Below, in pieces: positions 18,157-26,469 of a DNA stretch of 64,000 bases (its first letter is position 1; each line of letters opens with the position of its first letter). The DNA comes from Natronocella acetinitrilica (GTDB taxonomy: Bacteria > Pseudomonadota > Gammaproteobacteria > Nitrococcales > Aquisalimonadaceae), in contig NZ_JALJXV010000005.1 in the NCBI RefSeq assembly GCF_024170285.1, positions 124,001-188,000 on the forward strand, written 5' to 3'. Position numbers and translations under genes: made by a program. The notes under the pieces are model-generated. The model was not told the DNA's origin, searched no databases, and worked only from the letters and a program-made list of their open reading frames with translations.

Positions 18157-18517
18157 AATGCAGCGCCTGCTGCGCTGGCCGCTGGTGATCGGCGGTATGG
18201 TGCTGGGCTATATGATGGGCGGGCCCATCGGTGGTTTTGTCGGCCTTGCCGCCGGCTACTGGCTGGCAAAACAGCAGGCCAGACCCGCCAAACCCGCCCT
18301 GCCGGACGAGGTACGAGCGGCCTACCAGGCCTTGGGCGTCAAACCCAGGGTCAGCAACGAGGGCGTCCGCGAGGCCTATCGCCGGCTGATGAATCGCCAT
18401 CACCCGGACAAGCTTGGCCCCGATGCTACAGCCGATGATCTGGACAACGCCCGGCGCCGCACGCTGGAAGTGCGCGAGGCCTACGAGCGCATCCGCCGTC
18501 GTCGGGGCATGCCCTAG
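18137..18517 (+). CDS. Small membrane-anchored J-domain protein
   Basis: 126 residues: one glycine-rich transmembrane stretch (about 13-40, VIGGMVLGYMMGGPIGGFVG) followed by a C-terminal J-domain with the HPD tripeptide in RHHPDKL and the closing YERIRRRRG helix. This is the end of a DjlA-like protein without its TerB-like middle. J-domains stimulate DnaK ATPase, so it should recruit DnaK to the membrane. ATG 18137 lies inside the end of dusB and follows GGGAGCGGGG; a second ATG at 18158 is possible. Confidence 0.82.
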   Translation: MPAARPEMQRLLRWPLVIGGMVLGYMMGGPIGGFVGLAAGYWLAKQQARPAKPALPDEVRAAYQALGVKPRVSNEGVREAYRRLMNRHHPDKLGPDATADDLDNARRRTLEVREAYERIRRRRGMP

Positions 18518-18524
18518 TGTCCCA

Positions 18525-19448
18525 TCAGGCCCGGCCCTTGCCATTGGGCCAACGCCAGGAACTCCGCCCCCGGGCGATTTGCCAGCCGATCCAGGTGTGC
18601 ACCGCGAGCGTTACCACGATCAGCAGCCCGCCGGCCACGGTGAGTGACGGCGGCTCCTCGGCGAGCAGCATCCAGACCCAGAGCGTGCCGAGTATGGTCT
18701 CAACGAGCAGGAACAGGGACACCTCCGCCGCCGGGATGTAGCGGGTTGCCTCGGCCATCAGCCCCATGGCCAGCGGCATCTGCACCAAGCCCATGATCGC
18801 CAGCCAGAACAGGCTGTCCCAACCGATACGCAACGGTTCGGCAAACGGTGCGGCAATCAGGCAGGCGAATAATCCCGCCAGGGCCACCATGGCCATGCGG
18901 TCCACACTGCCGTGACGGCGCAGTATGGTCAGATTGAGGCCAAAGCAGAATGCCGCCAGCAGGGCGTAAAGGTCCCCGAGCCAGCCACCCAGCCCGAAGG
19001 ACCCGGCAAACACGATGATGATGCCGGCGATGCACAGCAGCATGGCCACCCAGGTGCGGCGCGGCACCCACTCACGCAGGAAGATCCCGGAGATCAGGGC
19101 GGCGAATAAAGGCGCGGCGGTGAGGATCACCATCACGTTGGCGACCCGTGTGTTGAGGATGGCCATGACGAAAAAGATCATGGTAATGGCGTAGCCGAGC
19201 CCGGTGACAAAGGCGGGGATGCCGCCCTCCCTCGCCGCCTGCCAGACCCAGCGCCTGCGCAACAGGCGGCAAACCAGCGTCATGGACAAGGCGATGAATA
19301 GCCCACGCCAGAACACCACATCCCAACCCGGCACGCCGGCGAGGCGCACCAGCAGACCGTCGAAGCTCAGGGCCGTCGTGCCCACCGCCGCCAGCACGGT
19401 GCCGCGGCGTGTGTCGAGACCCAGTGGATTGTGATTGGCGAGGGCCAA
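18525..19448 (-). CDS. EamA/DMT-family transporter, probable TTG start
   Basis: About 307 residues, ten predicted transmembrane helices arranged as two EamA repeats; the first repeat ends near ILNTRVANVMVILTAAPLFAAL and the second near YIPAAEVSLFLLVETILGTLW. The family exports amino acids, nucleosides or other small metabolites; the substrate is not visible. No ATG suits the start. TTG 19448 is preceded by a perfect AGGAGG five bases upstream; a TTG at 19478 would add ten residues but has no ribosome site. It is divergent from the next J-domain gene. Confidence 0.87.
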   Translation of the reverse strand: MALANHNPLGLDTRRGTVLAAVGTTALSFDGLLVRLAGVPGWDVVFWRGLFIALSMTLVCRLLRRRWVWQAAREGGIPAFVTGLGYAITMIFFVMAILNTRVANVMVILTAAPLFAALISGIFLREWVPRRTWVAMLLCIAGIIIVFAGSFGLGGWLGDLYALLAAFCFGLNLTILRRHGSVDRMAMVALAGLFACLIAAPFAEPLRIGWDSLFWLAIMGLVQMPLAMGLMAEATRYIPAAEVSLFLLVETILGTLWVWMLLAEEPPSLTVAGGLLIVVTLAVHTWIGWQIARGRSSWRWPNGKGRA

Positions 19449-19566
19449 GGCCGCCTCCTGATCGCGCAAACCCGCCAAGGCTACCCGCTGCGGCCATGCA
19501 TGTCATGAAGGGGGCTGGCGAAACGGGTATCCTCGTCGGCGACTAACGGAGAGAGGTCCACCATTC

Positions 19567-20256
19567 GTGCTCCAGTTCCTGTTCGCCCTGATTGCGCTGG
19601 CCGGTGTGGCCTGGCTGCTGTCACCACCATGGCTGCGCCAGCGCATGCGGGAGCGTGTTCGCGGCATGGGCCTGTGGATCGGGTTGATCGTGCTGGTGCT
19701 GTTGCTGGTGAGCGGACGCATGCCCTGGCTGCTGGGTGTGCTCGGTGGTGCGGCACTGCTCGCACTCCGTGTGCTGCCCTTGCTGCGCATGCTGCCCTGG
19801 CTCAGGCGCCTGATGGGCGGCGGCGATGCCGGCGCGACGGAGGGCGGCAAGCCGCTGCGGGGGCGCTACATCCAGTTGTGGCTGGAAGAGGACAGCGGCC
19901 GCATGGATGGCGATGTGCTGCGGGGCAACTGGCGGGGCTGGCGCCTGAGCCGCCTGTCGCTGGGCGAACTCGAAGCCATCCTCGCCGTCTGCGAGCGGGA
20001 GGATGCGAACTCCGCGGCCCTGCTCAAGGCCTATCTGGAACGCAACCATGGCCGCAACACCGGCCCCACCTCCACCGCCATGTCCGAGGCCGAGGCCCGG
20101 GCCATTCTCGGCGTGGCGCAGGACGCCGATGCCGAGACCATCACCCAGGCTCACCGCCGCCTCATCCAACGCCTGCATCCGGACCGCGGCGGCTCCGACG
20201 CCCTCGCCTCCCGGGTGAACGCAGCGAAACGGGTCTTGCTTGGCAATCGGAGGTAG
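19567..20256 (+). CDS. Membrane J-domain protein (DnaJ-like), GTG start
   Basis: 229 residues beginning at GTG 19567. Two or three hydrophobic segments in residues 1-75, then a cytoplasmic region with YIQLWLEEDSGRMDGDVL, and a C-terminal J-domain with HPD in RLHPDRGGSD and an AKRVLLG ending. This is the layout of the DnaJ-domain proteins common in proteobacteria near metabolic genes, and resembles the mitochondrial Tim14/Pam18 type in having the J-domain at the extreme C-terminus. It is the second membrane J-protein within 2 kb. Confidence 0.85.
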   Translation: MLQFLFALIALAGVAWLLSPPWLRQRMRERVRGMGLWIGLIVLVLLLVSGRMPWLLGVLGGAALLALRVLPLLRMLPWLRRLMGGGDAGATEGGKPLRGRYIQLWLEEDSGRMDGDVLRGNWRGWRLSRLSLGELEAILAVCEREDANSAALLKAYLERNHGRNTGPTSTAMSEAEARAILGVAQDADAETITQAHRRLIQRLHPDRGGSDALASRVNAAKRVLLGNRR

Positions 20257-20339
20257 CGACTGGCACCGTGATCAGCGCCGTTGTGGTGCGTTACGCGCTG
20301 CGCGCTAACACACCCTACAGCGGACGCGGCAACACGTAG

Positions 20340-20369
20340 GGTGCGTTGGGCCAAAGGCCGTAACGCACC
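20340..20369. repeat. Small hairpin inside the nested element
   Basis: GGTGCGTTGGGCC and GGCCGTAACGCACC, separated by AAA, form an almost complete stem (one extra base on one side). The GGTGCGTTA/TAACGCACC theme repeats that of the outer arms. Confidence 0.7.
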
Positions 20370-20410
20370 AACACGGCGTTGGCCACGCCACCCCGACGCC
20401 AAGGCACAAA

Positions 20411-20516
20411 CGGGGTGCGGGTGCGCCGCTCGGAGACCGTATGCGAGAGGGACCTCGCATACGAGCCCCCAGGGAGGGGTTCACGGCGTGTCTCCGAGCG
20501 GCGTACCCGTACCCCG
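20411..20516. repeat. Long-stem multi-hairpin structure
   Basis: Arms of 27 bases at 20411-20437 and 20490-20516 pair with two mismatches, both of which become G-U pairs in RNA read from one strand (ends CGGGGTGCGG and CCGTACCCCG). The enclosed 52 bases contain a perfect 9-bp stem (GTATGCGAG with CTCGCATAC, 20439-20462) and a CCCC/GGGG stem (about 20466-20479). The result is a three-way-junction shape that could fold in DNA or RNA. No known riboswitch class is recognised. Confidence 0.75.
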
Positions 20517-20648
20517 TTCCCCGATAATTCTCCCGTAGCGTCTGTTAGCGCGCAGCGCGTAAGGCACCACAGCGGCCCCGAGGTCGGCGCGGGTCGCCGC
20601 AGCTGTTAAACTATGGCGTTCTTCTGGTCGCGAGGATCGAGACTGAAC

Positions 20649-21641
20649 ATGAAACGGCTGCAGGATATCCCGGTTGTTGTCAGCGGTTCGAAGTTCCAGA
20701 CCGAACATGGCTTCAGCGCCATCAAGAACGGCCAGAAAAAGCGCAGCGACGTCACGCCCGTGCCCCGGGGCGACAAGCCCGCCTGGCTGCGGGCCAAGGT
20801 GCCCACCGGCGCCGGATACACCGCTGTGAAGCAGAATGTGCGCAAGCACCGGCTGGCCACGGTCTGCGAAGAATCCATGTGCCCGAATATCGGCGAATGC
20901 TGGAATGCAGGCACTGCCACCATCATGCTAATGGGTGCGGTTTGCACCCGCGCCTGCCGCTTCTGCGCCGTTGATACCGGCAACCCCAGGGGCTGGCTGG
21001 ATCCGGAAGAGCCCCGAAACACCGGCGAATCCGTACAGCTCATGGGTCTGCGCTACGTGGTGCTGACCTCGGTGGACCGGGACGACCTGCCCGACGGTGG
21101 CGCTGCCCACTACGCGGCCTGTGTACGGGCGGTCAAGGAACTGAACCCGGAAACCGCAGTGGAAGCGTTGACGCCGGACTTCCAGGGCCGGCTGGAAGAC
21201 GTGGAGACCGTGGTTGATTCCGGCCTCGAGGTCTTCGCCCAGAACGTGGAGACGGTGCGCCGACTGACCCATCCGGTGCGCGATCCGCGGGCCTCCTACG
21301 AACAGACACTGGTGGTCCTGGCCCATGCCAAGCGCCATCGCCCCTCGGTGCTGACCAAGACCAGCCTGATGCTCGGGCTGGGGGAAACCGACGAGGAAAT
21401 CCGCGAATCCCTGGAAGACCTCAAGGCCGCCAACGTGGACATTGTCACCTTCGGTCAGTACCTGCGGCCCACCGCGAACCACCTGCCGGTGGAGCGCTAC
21501 GTGACCCCGGAGCAATTCGCCGAGTACCGGCGCTGGGGCCTGGAGATGGGCTTTCTCGAAGTGGTGTCCGGCCCACTGGTGCGTTCCAGCTATCGTGCCG
21601 ACCAGGTGCTGGAAAAGAACAATGTCGGGCTAGTGTCCTGA
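20649..21641 (+). CDS. lipA: Lipoyl synthase
   Basis: 330 residues. A radical-SAM enzyme that inserts two sulfurs into octanoyl-E2/GcvH domains to make lipoyl cofactor. The auxiliary cluster motif [12 protein letters not shown] and the radical-SAM motif CTRACRFC are intact, as is the C-terminal [12 protein letters not shown] with the conserved serine ligand. I start at ATG 20649 (MKRLQDIP); an ATG at 20613 in the same frame is possible and neither has a strong ribosome site. lipB is not adjacent. The nested palindromic element ends about 70 bases upstream. Confidence 0.95.
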   Translation: MKRLQDIPVVVSGSKFQTEHGFSAIKNGQKKRSDVTPVPRGDKPAWLRAKVPTGAGYTAVKQNVRKHRLATVCEESMCPNIGECWNAGTATIMLMGAVCTRACRFCAVDTGNPRGWLDPEEPRNTGESVQLMGLRYVVLTSVDRDDLPDGGAAHYAACVRAVKELNPETAVEALTPDFQGRLEDVETVVDSGLEVFAQNVETVRRLTHPVRDPRASYEQTLVVLAHAKRHRPSVLTKTSLMLGLGETDEEIRESLEDLKAANVDIVTFGQYLRPTANHLPVERYVTPEQFAEYRRWGLEMGFLEVVSGPLVRSSYRADQVLEKNNVGLVS

Positions 21642-21665
21642 AACGGAAGTTCGTTGCAGGACACT
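21632..21665. terminator. Inverted repeat between lipA and the PhoH gene, possible terminator
   Basis: AGTGTCCTG (21632-21640, overlapping the lipA stop) is repeated inverted as CAGGACACT (21657-21665) with a 16-base spacer. It sits between two convergent genes, so a termination role is plausible, but no T-run follows. The sequence may instead be a short dispersed repeat or a remnant of one. Confidence 0.4.
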
Positions 21666-21710
21666 GGACACAGCCAGCGGCCAGTAGCCGCCGGCGGGCC
21701 GTCACACCGT

Positions 21711-23099
21711 CTACAGGAGCGCTTCGGCCGCAACGGCGAGCCGGGAGCGCTCCACATCCTGCAGGGTCACATGGGCCGCGTGCTCCCAGGGCTGGAAACT
21801 CTGCACGAGATAGGTCAGCCCCGACGATGTTTCCGTGAGATAGGGGCTGTCGATCTGGTTGACGTTGCCAAGACAGACGATCTTTGTGTTGCGCCCGGCC
21901 CGGGTGACCAGGTTCTTCATCTGCTTCGGTGACAGGTTCTGGGCCTCGTCGACGATAAGAAACGTGTCGTTGAAAGTCCGGCCGCGCATGAATCCCAGGG
22001 AACGGAACAGCACCCGGCCGGCCAGCATGTCCTTGGTGGCCGCCCCGGCCCAGCTGTCGTCGGTGCGCAGCAGGGCGTCCAGATTGTCCTGTATGCCGCC
22101 CATCCAGGGCGCCATTTTCTCTTCCTCGGTTCCGGGCAGAAAGCCGATGTCCTCGCCCATGGGGATGGTTTCCCGGGTCACGATGATCCGCTCGAAACGC
22201 CGTTCCTCGTAGACCTGGTGCAGCCCGGCGGCCAGGGCGAGATAGGTCTTGCCGGTACCCGCAGGTCCCGCCAGGGTGACGAGATCGATCTGTGGGTCGA
22301 GCAGGATGTTAAAGGCAAAGTTCTGCCGGGAGTTATGGGCGTTTGCGCCCCACACGGCATGGCGCTCGGCGCGAAAATCACGGCAGACTTCCAGCACCGC
22401 AGTGTCGTTCTCCACGCTGCGCACCAGCGCCTCGAAGCCACCGCCCTCCTCGTGTTCGCAGACCAGCAGGCCAGGCATCCACTGCTGCACGACCTCACCC
22501 TGCACGCGGTAATAGCTCCGGCCGGACTGCTGCCATGATTCGATGTCGGCACCCAGGCGCTCCCAGAAGGCCGAGCCAAGTGCCTGCACACCGGAGAACA
22601 TGGCGTCGATATCATCCAGCACCCGGTCGTTGCGATAGTCCTCCACGGGGATGCCCAGCGCGGCGCACTTGACCCGCAGATTGACGTCCTTGCTGACCAG
22701 AATGACGGTCTCGTCGGCACGGGCCTTCCGGGCGGCACGGGCTTCGGCAATGATGCGATTGTCCGGGACGCCGGCGTCCAGGCCGACGGCACTCTCTTCA
22801 CCCTCGGCGGGCATCAGGAAGTGAAGCCGACCACCACTGCCATCCCGACCTAGCGGCACGCCGCCAGCCACCTGGCTCATGTCCACCTGATCGAGCAGTG
22901 CACTGAGATTACGGGAGGCCTGGCGGGCGCTGCGTGCGGCGTCATGGTTGCCGCGCTTGAGATGATCCAGTTCTTCGAGCACCGTCATCGGGATGATGAC
23001 GTCATGTTCCTTGAATTTGTACAGGCAGGCTGGGTCGTGGATGAGGACGTTCGTATCGAGCACGTAGGCGCGGCGCGCCTTCTTGTCGATCCTGACCAT
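21711..23099 (-). CDS. PIN domain-PhoH ATPase fusion protein
   Basis: 462 residues. An N-terminal PIN-type RNase domain (AYVLDTNVLIHDPACL with the first acidic residue, then ELDHLKRG, and VILVSKDVNLRVKC) is joined to a PhoH ATPase domain: Walker A GPAGTGKTYLAL, GFLPGTEEEKM, Walker B FLIVDEAQNLSP and RAGRNTKIVCLGN. PhoH2-type proteins like this couple RNA unwinding to cleavage. It appears monocistronic, converging on lipA, and it is the full-length standard architecture. Confidence 0.93.
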   Translation of the reverse strand: MVRIDKKARRAYVLDTNVLIHDPACLYKFKEHDVIIPMTVLEELDHLKRGNHDAARSARQASRNLSALLDQVDMSQVAGGVPLGRDGSGGRLHFLMPAEGEESAVGLDAGVPDNRIIAEARAARKARADETVILVSKDVNLRVKCAALGIPVEDYRNDRVLDDIDAMFSGVQALGSAFWERLGADIESWQQSGRSYYRVQGEVVQQWMPGLLVCEHEEGGGFEALVRSVENDTAVLEVCRDFRAERHAVWGANAHNSRQNFAFNILLDPQIDLVTLAGPAGTGKTYLALAAGLHQVYEERRFERIIVTRETIPMGEDIGFLPGTEEEKMAPWMGGIQDNLDALLRTDDSWAGAATKDMLAGRVLFRSLGFMRGRTFNDTFLIVDEAQNLSPKQMKNLVTRAGRNTKIVCLGNVNQIDSPYLTETSSGLTYLVQSFQPWEHAAHVTLQDVERSRLAVAAEALL

Positions 23100-23212
23100 G
23101 GCACCTCCGGGTTACGGGCCGGTTTCCAGCCGGCCTCACGTTGGAGCTTACCCCGCCGTTTTGCATCGCGCCACAACTGCCTGGATGCGCTGGCTGAAGA
23201 CCGTGTACCGCA

Positions 23213-23908
23213 TCAGACTTCCGTCGCGGCGGGCCGCCGGCGTGGTATGTCGGCCAGCAAGCTGAGTTGCAGCCAGGAGGGAAACGCCTCGCACAAGCGG
23301 CGCGGGCCGTGGAGCCTGATTTGTCCGTCGGTGAGCGCCCGGCGCAAGGGAAGGTCTCCGTACCAGACCAGTGTGATGGTCCCGCTATCCGTGGTTACGA
23401 ACAGGTCGGCATCGAGACCCGGGTCGGTGATGCACAAGTCCACCCCCGAGCTGTCACCGATAATCCAGCGCAAGCGCTTCACCACAGGCTGATCGGTGAA
23501 TTCGAATTGAATCACCGTGCGTGTGTGCGGCATCCGCTCCAGATGCATCCGCCGGTGCATGTCCCACATCACCAGATCCGGGTCGGCCCTGTCCTCGCTC
23601 AGCGTGGCCGGCAGCCGACGCTTGCTCCACACCGCCAGACTCTCCAGGGTCGGGGCCAACTCCGCGCCGGCCTCGCTCAGAACATACTCGGTCCGCCCGC
23701 CGCTGCGCCGACGCTCCACGATACCCGCCTTTTCCAGGGTCCTGAGACGTCGTGTCAGCAGCGTGGGGGACATGCGCGGCACGCCACGATGGATTTCGTT
23801 GAACCGATGCGAACCGAGCATCAGTTCGCGGATCACGAGGGTCGTCCAGCGTTCTCCGACGATCTCGGAAGCCAGGGCAAGCGGGCAGAACTGACCATAT
23901 CCTTTCAT
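23213..23908 (-). CDS. HxlR-type winged-helix regulator with C-terminal ligand-like domain
   Basis: 231 residues. The first ~100 form an HxlR winged helix (FCPLALASEIVGERWTTLVIREL, then FNEIHRGVPRMSPTLLTRRLR and the wing RRSGGRTEYVLSEAG). The remaining ~120 residues resemble the SCP2-like domain often attached to this class. HxlR proteins typically control an adjacent divergent operon, and here the DUF1326-DUF2182 pair starts 138 bases away on the other strand. A partial palindrome lies in that gap. Confidence 0.88.
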   Translation of the reverse strand: MKGYGQFCPLALASEIVGERWTTLVIRELMLGSHRFNEIHRGVPRMSPTLLTRRLRTLEKAGIVERRRSGGRTEYVLSEAGAELAPTLESLAVWSKRRLPATLSEDRADPDLVMWDMHRRMHLERMPHTRTVIQFEFTDQPVVKRLRWIIGDSSGVDLCITDPGLDADLFVTTDSGTITLVWYGDLPLRRALTDGQIRLHGPRRLCEAFPSWLQLSLLADIPRRRPAATEV

Positions 23909-23960
23909 GAGAAAAACCCGACCAGGATTCAGGGAAATTATTGCCGTGTTTCGATGGTGA

Positions 23961-23981
23961 TCAACTACTACAGATTGTTGA
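23961..23981. promoter_or_regulatory. Imperfect palindrome in the HxlR/DUF1326 divergent gap
   Basis: TCAAC at 23961-23965 and GTTGA at 23977-23981 are inverted repeats around an 11-base centre in a locally AT-rich stretch. The size and position fit a winged-helix operator controlling the divergent genes. This is one candidate by eye; it has not been compared with other genomes. Confidence 0.4.
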
Positions 23982-24045
23982 GTTGTTTCCCCAACCAGGA
24001 ATTGGAACCATTTTCGTGGTCAGCATTGCCGGGGAGGAGGCAGCG

Positions 24046-24687
24046 ATGTCCACCACAGACTGGAGAATCGAAGCGCTGGACTTCACCACCTGCAACTGTG
24101 ATTACAGTTGCCCGTGCCAGTTCAACGCCAGACCAACTCACGATCACTGCCGGGCGGCGGTGGGATTCCGGATTGAGAGGGGTCACTGGGATACCACGCC
24201 CCTGGATGGTGTGATCTTCGTGGGCCTGCTGGCCTGGCCCGGCGCGATTCATGAGGGTCGGGGAGAAGCCCACCTGATCGTCGATCAGGCAACCACTGAA
24301 GACCAGCGCCGGGCAGTCAACGCCCTGTTCAGGGGCGAGGAGACCGAACCCGGGGCGACCATCTTCAACGTATTCAGCAACACCATCGACACCTACTACG
24401 ACCCCATCGTGCGGCAGATCGCGTTCGAGGCCGACGTCACCGAAAGAACAGGACGGATATCCATTCCGGATATTGTCGAGGGAACCGGCGAGCCGATCCG
24501 TAACCCCGTGTCTGGCGAGGCCCATCGCGTCCGGGTCACCCTGCCCCACGGCTTCGAGTACCACGAGGCCGAATACGCCAGCTCCACCGTCAAGACACTA
24601 CAGGCACGCATCCCACTGGAGTGGACCGAGGGCCATGCCCACCTTGCCAGAGTCGTGTGGACGCCTCAGGGTGTCGCCCATGGCTGA
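24046..24687 (+). CDS. DUF1326 domain-containing protein with N-terminal Cys cluster
   Basis: 213 residues starting at ATG 24046 after GGGGAGGAGG. Residues 13-27 read FTTCNCDYSCPCQFN, giving cysteines at 16, 18, 22 and 24, with another at 35 (THDHC). This Cys-x-Cys-x3-Cys-x-Cys signature defines DUF1326 and looks like a soft-metal or redox site. The rest is beta-rich. No signal or membrane segment. The gene overlaps the following DUF2182 gene by eight bases, a coupling that strongly suggests a shared process. Metal handling is inference. Confidence 0.88.
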   Translation: MSTTDWRIEALDFTTCNCDYSCPCQFNARPTHDHCRAAVGFRIERGHWDTTPLDGVIFVGLLAWPGAIHEGRGEAHLIVDQATTEDQRRAVNALFRGEETEPGATIFNVFSNTIDTYYDPIVRQIAFEADVTERTGRISIPDIVEGTGEPIRNPVSGEAHRVRVTLPHGFEYHEAEYASSTVKTLQARIPLEWTEGHAHLARVVWTPQGVAHG

Positions 24688-25486
24688 CGCCCTGAAGAGG
24701 CGGCACTGCCGGGACAGGAGCATATCGCTGGTGCTGCTGGTGGGGGTGATCCTGGCCAGCTGGGCCTATCTGCTGGTCGGCGCCGGCATGGGCATGTCGA
24801 TCCTGGAGATGACCCACATGGTCTACATGGACATGCCCATGTCGGACATGCCCAAGGCATCAATGGCGTGGACCACTGGCCATGCGGTGATGATGTTCTT
24901 CATGTGGTGGGTGATGATGGTCGCCATGATGTTGCCTGGCGCAAGCCCGATGATCCTGCTGTTCGCCACGGTGAATCGAGGCCGGTTGAACGACGCCGCG
25001 GGCCCCCATCTACCCACCGTGGCATTTACCACCAGCTACCTGCTGTGCTGGGGGGCATTCAGCCTCGCCGCCACCGGATTGCACTGGGCCGTCAACCACG
25101 CCGGGCTGCTGACGCCGGGCATGTTCGTCAACAATCAGTCGATCAGCGCCGGTATTCTGCTTGCCGCCGGACTCTATCAGCTGACCCCCGTTAAACAGGC
25201 CTGCCTGCGGCACTGCCGCTCACCCGCGCAGTATCTGGCGAACCACTGGCGGCCGGGTGCATGGGGTGCTCTGCGGCTGGGCATGGGACATGGTGCCTAT
25301 TGCCTCGGTTGCTGCTGGTTACTGATGCTGTTGCTATTCGTCGGCGGGGTGATGAACCTGCTCTGGATCGCCGGGTTGGCACTTTGCGTGCTCCTGGAAA
25401 AAGCCATTCCCGCTGGTCACTGGTGGAGCCGCAGCCTCGGAGTTGCGTTGATGGTGGCCGGCGGCTGGCTGCTGCTTACCGGCTAG
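24680..25486 (+). CDS. DUF2182 integral membrane protein with Met-rich segment
   Basis: 268 residues, about seven transmembrane helices. The loop after helix 1 is exceptionally methionine-rich: residues 37-62 contain GMGMSILEMTHMVYMDMPMS and more, and helix 2 continues with MM, MWWVMM and VAMMLPG. The PF09948 core is seen as WWVMMVAMMLPGASPM and GAYCLGCCWLLM. Met-rich loops of this kind bind Cu(I) in other proteins, and family members have been called predicted metal-binding proteins. ATG 24680 overlaps the DUF1326 stop. Confidence 0.88.
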   Translation: MADALKRRHCRDRSISLVLLVGVILASWAYLLVGAGMGMSILEMTHMVYMDMPMSDMPKASMAWTTGHAVMMFFMWWVMMVAMMLPGASPMILLFATVNRGRLNDAAGPHLPTVAFTTSYLLCWGAFSLAATGLHWAVNHAGLLTPGMFVNNQSISAGILLAAGLYQLTPVKQACLRHCRSPAQYLANHWRPGAWGALRLGMGHGAYCLGCCWLLMLLLFVGGVMNLLWIAGLALCVLLEKAIPAGHWWSRSLGVALMVAGGWLLLTG

Positions 25487-25493
25487 ACCGCTA

Positions 25494-26372
25494 TCAAGGC
25501 ATCAGCCAGAGCAGCAATAACGGCAGCGTGGCCAGCGAGATCACTGTGGACACCACCACGAGGCCGGCCATTTCCTCCGGCGAGCGCTGGTAACGCACGG
25601 CAAACAGGTAGGCGAATACCGCCACCGGCATGGCAGCCTGAAGGATGAAGACGCTGCGGGCCGTGCCTTGCAGTCCGAACAGCTCCGCCACCAGCCAGCC
25701 CAGCACCACGCCCATGGCAATGCGCAGCAGGGATAGCAGCACGGCAGGCAGCAGTCGGGTCACCCGCATGCGCGCCAGCGACACCCCCAGGGTCAGCATC
25801 ATCACCGGAATGGTGAACTCGCCCAGCAGCCGTGTGGTCTCCATCACGGCCACCGGCACGTGCCAGTCCTGCCAGAGGATCACCGCGGCAATCCACACGG
25901 CGTGTATCAGCGGCGACTTCAGCAACGGCATGGGTGAACGGCTGCCGGAGTACAGCCAGATGCCAACGGTGAAGTTGAAGCCCATCATCACCGCAAAGAT
26001 CACGACACCCAGGGCGAGGCCCTGTTGGCCGAACGCGAACAGGCAGAGTGGTAAGCCGATGTTGCCGATATTGGGAAAGATCAACGGGGGTACATAGGTA
26101 CGCACATCAAGACCGGCAAGCCGCAGCACCACAACGCTGACCATGCTGAATGCAACCAGCAGGACGAGGGTCGCGAGGCCCAGATGCACCAGCAAGCCGC
26201 CGTCGAGTTCGATGTTCAACAGGGTGTAGAACACCAGGCAGGGCGCGCCTACCAGTGTCACCAGTTCGGCCACGCCACGGGTATCGAACGGCCGCTCAGT
26301 CCACGCCCAGGCCCAGCCCAGTGCAATACAGGCAAGCACGGGGCCGACGACATTGATCAACTGCTGAAGCAT
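25494..26372 (-). CDS. AEC family (auxin efflux carrier-like) permease
   Basis: 292 residues with about ten transmembrane helices in the inverted-repeat AEC fold. Marks include FPNIGNIGLPLCLFAFGQQGLAL in the first half, the unwound-helix NIGNxGLP motif, and QAAMPVAVFAYLFAVRY in the second. Bacterial members move organic acids such as malate or malonate; the substrate here is unknown. It converges on the DUF2182 gene (7-base gap) and is divergent from the phosphatase. Confidence 0.9.
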   Translation of the reverse strand: MLQQLINVVGPVLACIALGWAWAWTERPFDTRGVAELVTLVGAPCLVFYTLLNIELDGGLLVHLGLATLVLLVAFSMVSVVVLRLAGLDVRTYVPPLIFPNIGNIGLPLCLFAFGQQGLALGVVIFAVMMGFNFTVGIWLYSGSRSPMPLLKSPLIHAVWIAAVILWQDWHVPVAVMETTRLLGEFTIPVMMLTLGVSLARMRVTRLLPAVLLSLLRIAMGVVLGWLVAELFGLQGTARSVFILQAAMPVAVFAYLFAVRYQRSPEEMAGLVVVSTVISLATLPLLLLWLMP

Positions 26373-26469
26373 GCCTGATGTCCAAACGCGTTAAGATGCG
26401 GGGGGTACGGGAGCAAGTCCCCGACCCGGAAAAGCCGCATAGTCTGCCACGTCCTGACACCGGATACCG

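Larger units (their letters stand above)
20278..20575. repeat. Nested palindromic intergenic element, about 300 bp
   Basis: The 392-base gap before lipA is almost filled by nested inverted repeats. The outer arms, 20278-20310 and 20543-20575, match at 31 of 33 positions when one is reversed (core TTACGCGCTGCGCGCTAACA). Inside are a small hairpin (20340-20369) and a long stem (20411-20437 with 20490-20516) enclosing two further hairpins. No open frame of substance exists in it. The GTGCGTTACGC theme resembles dispersed repeats in other proteobacteria, so a non-autonomous mobile or structural repeat is likely. No clear target-site duplication flanks it. Confidence 0.75.
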
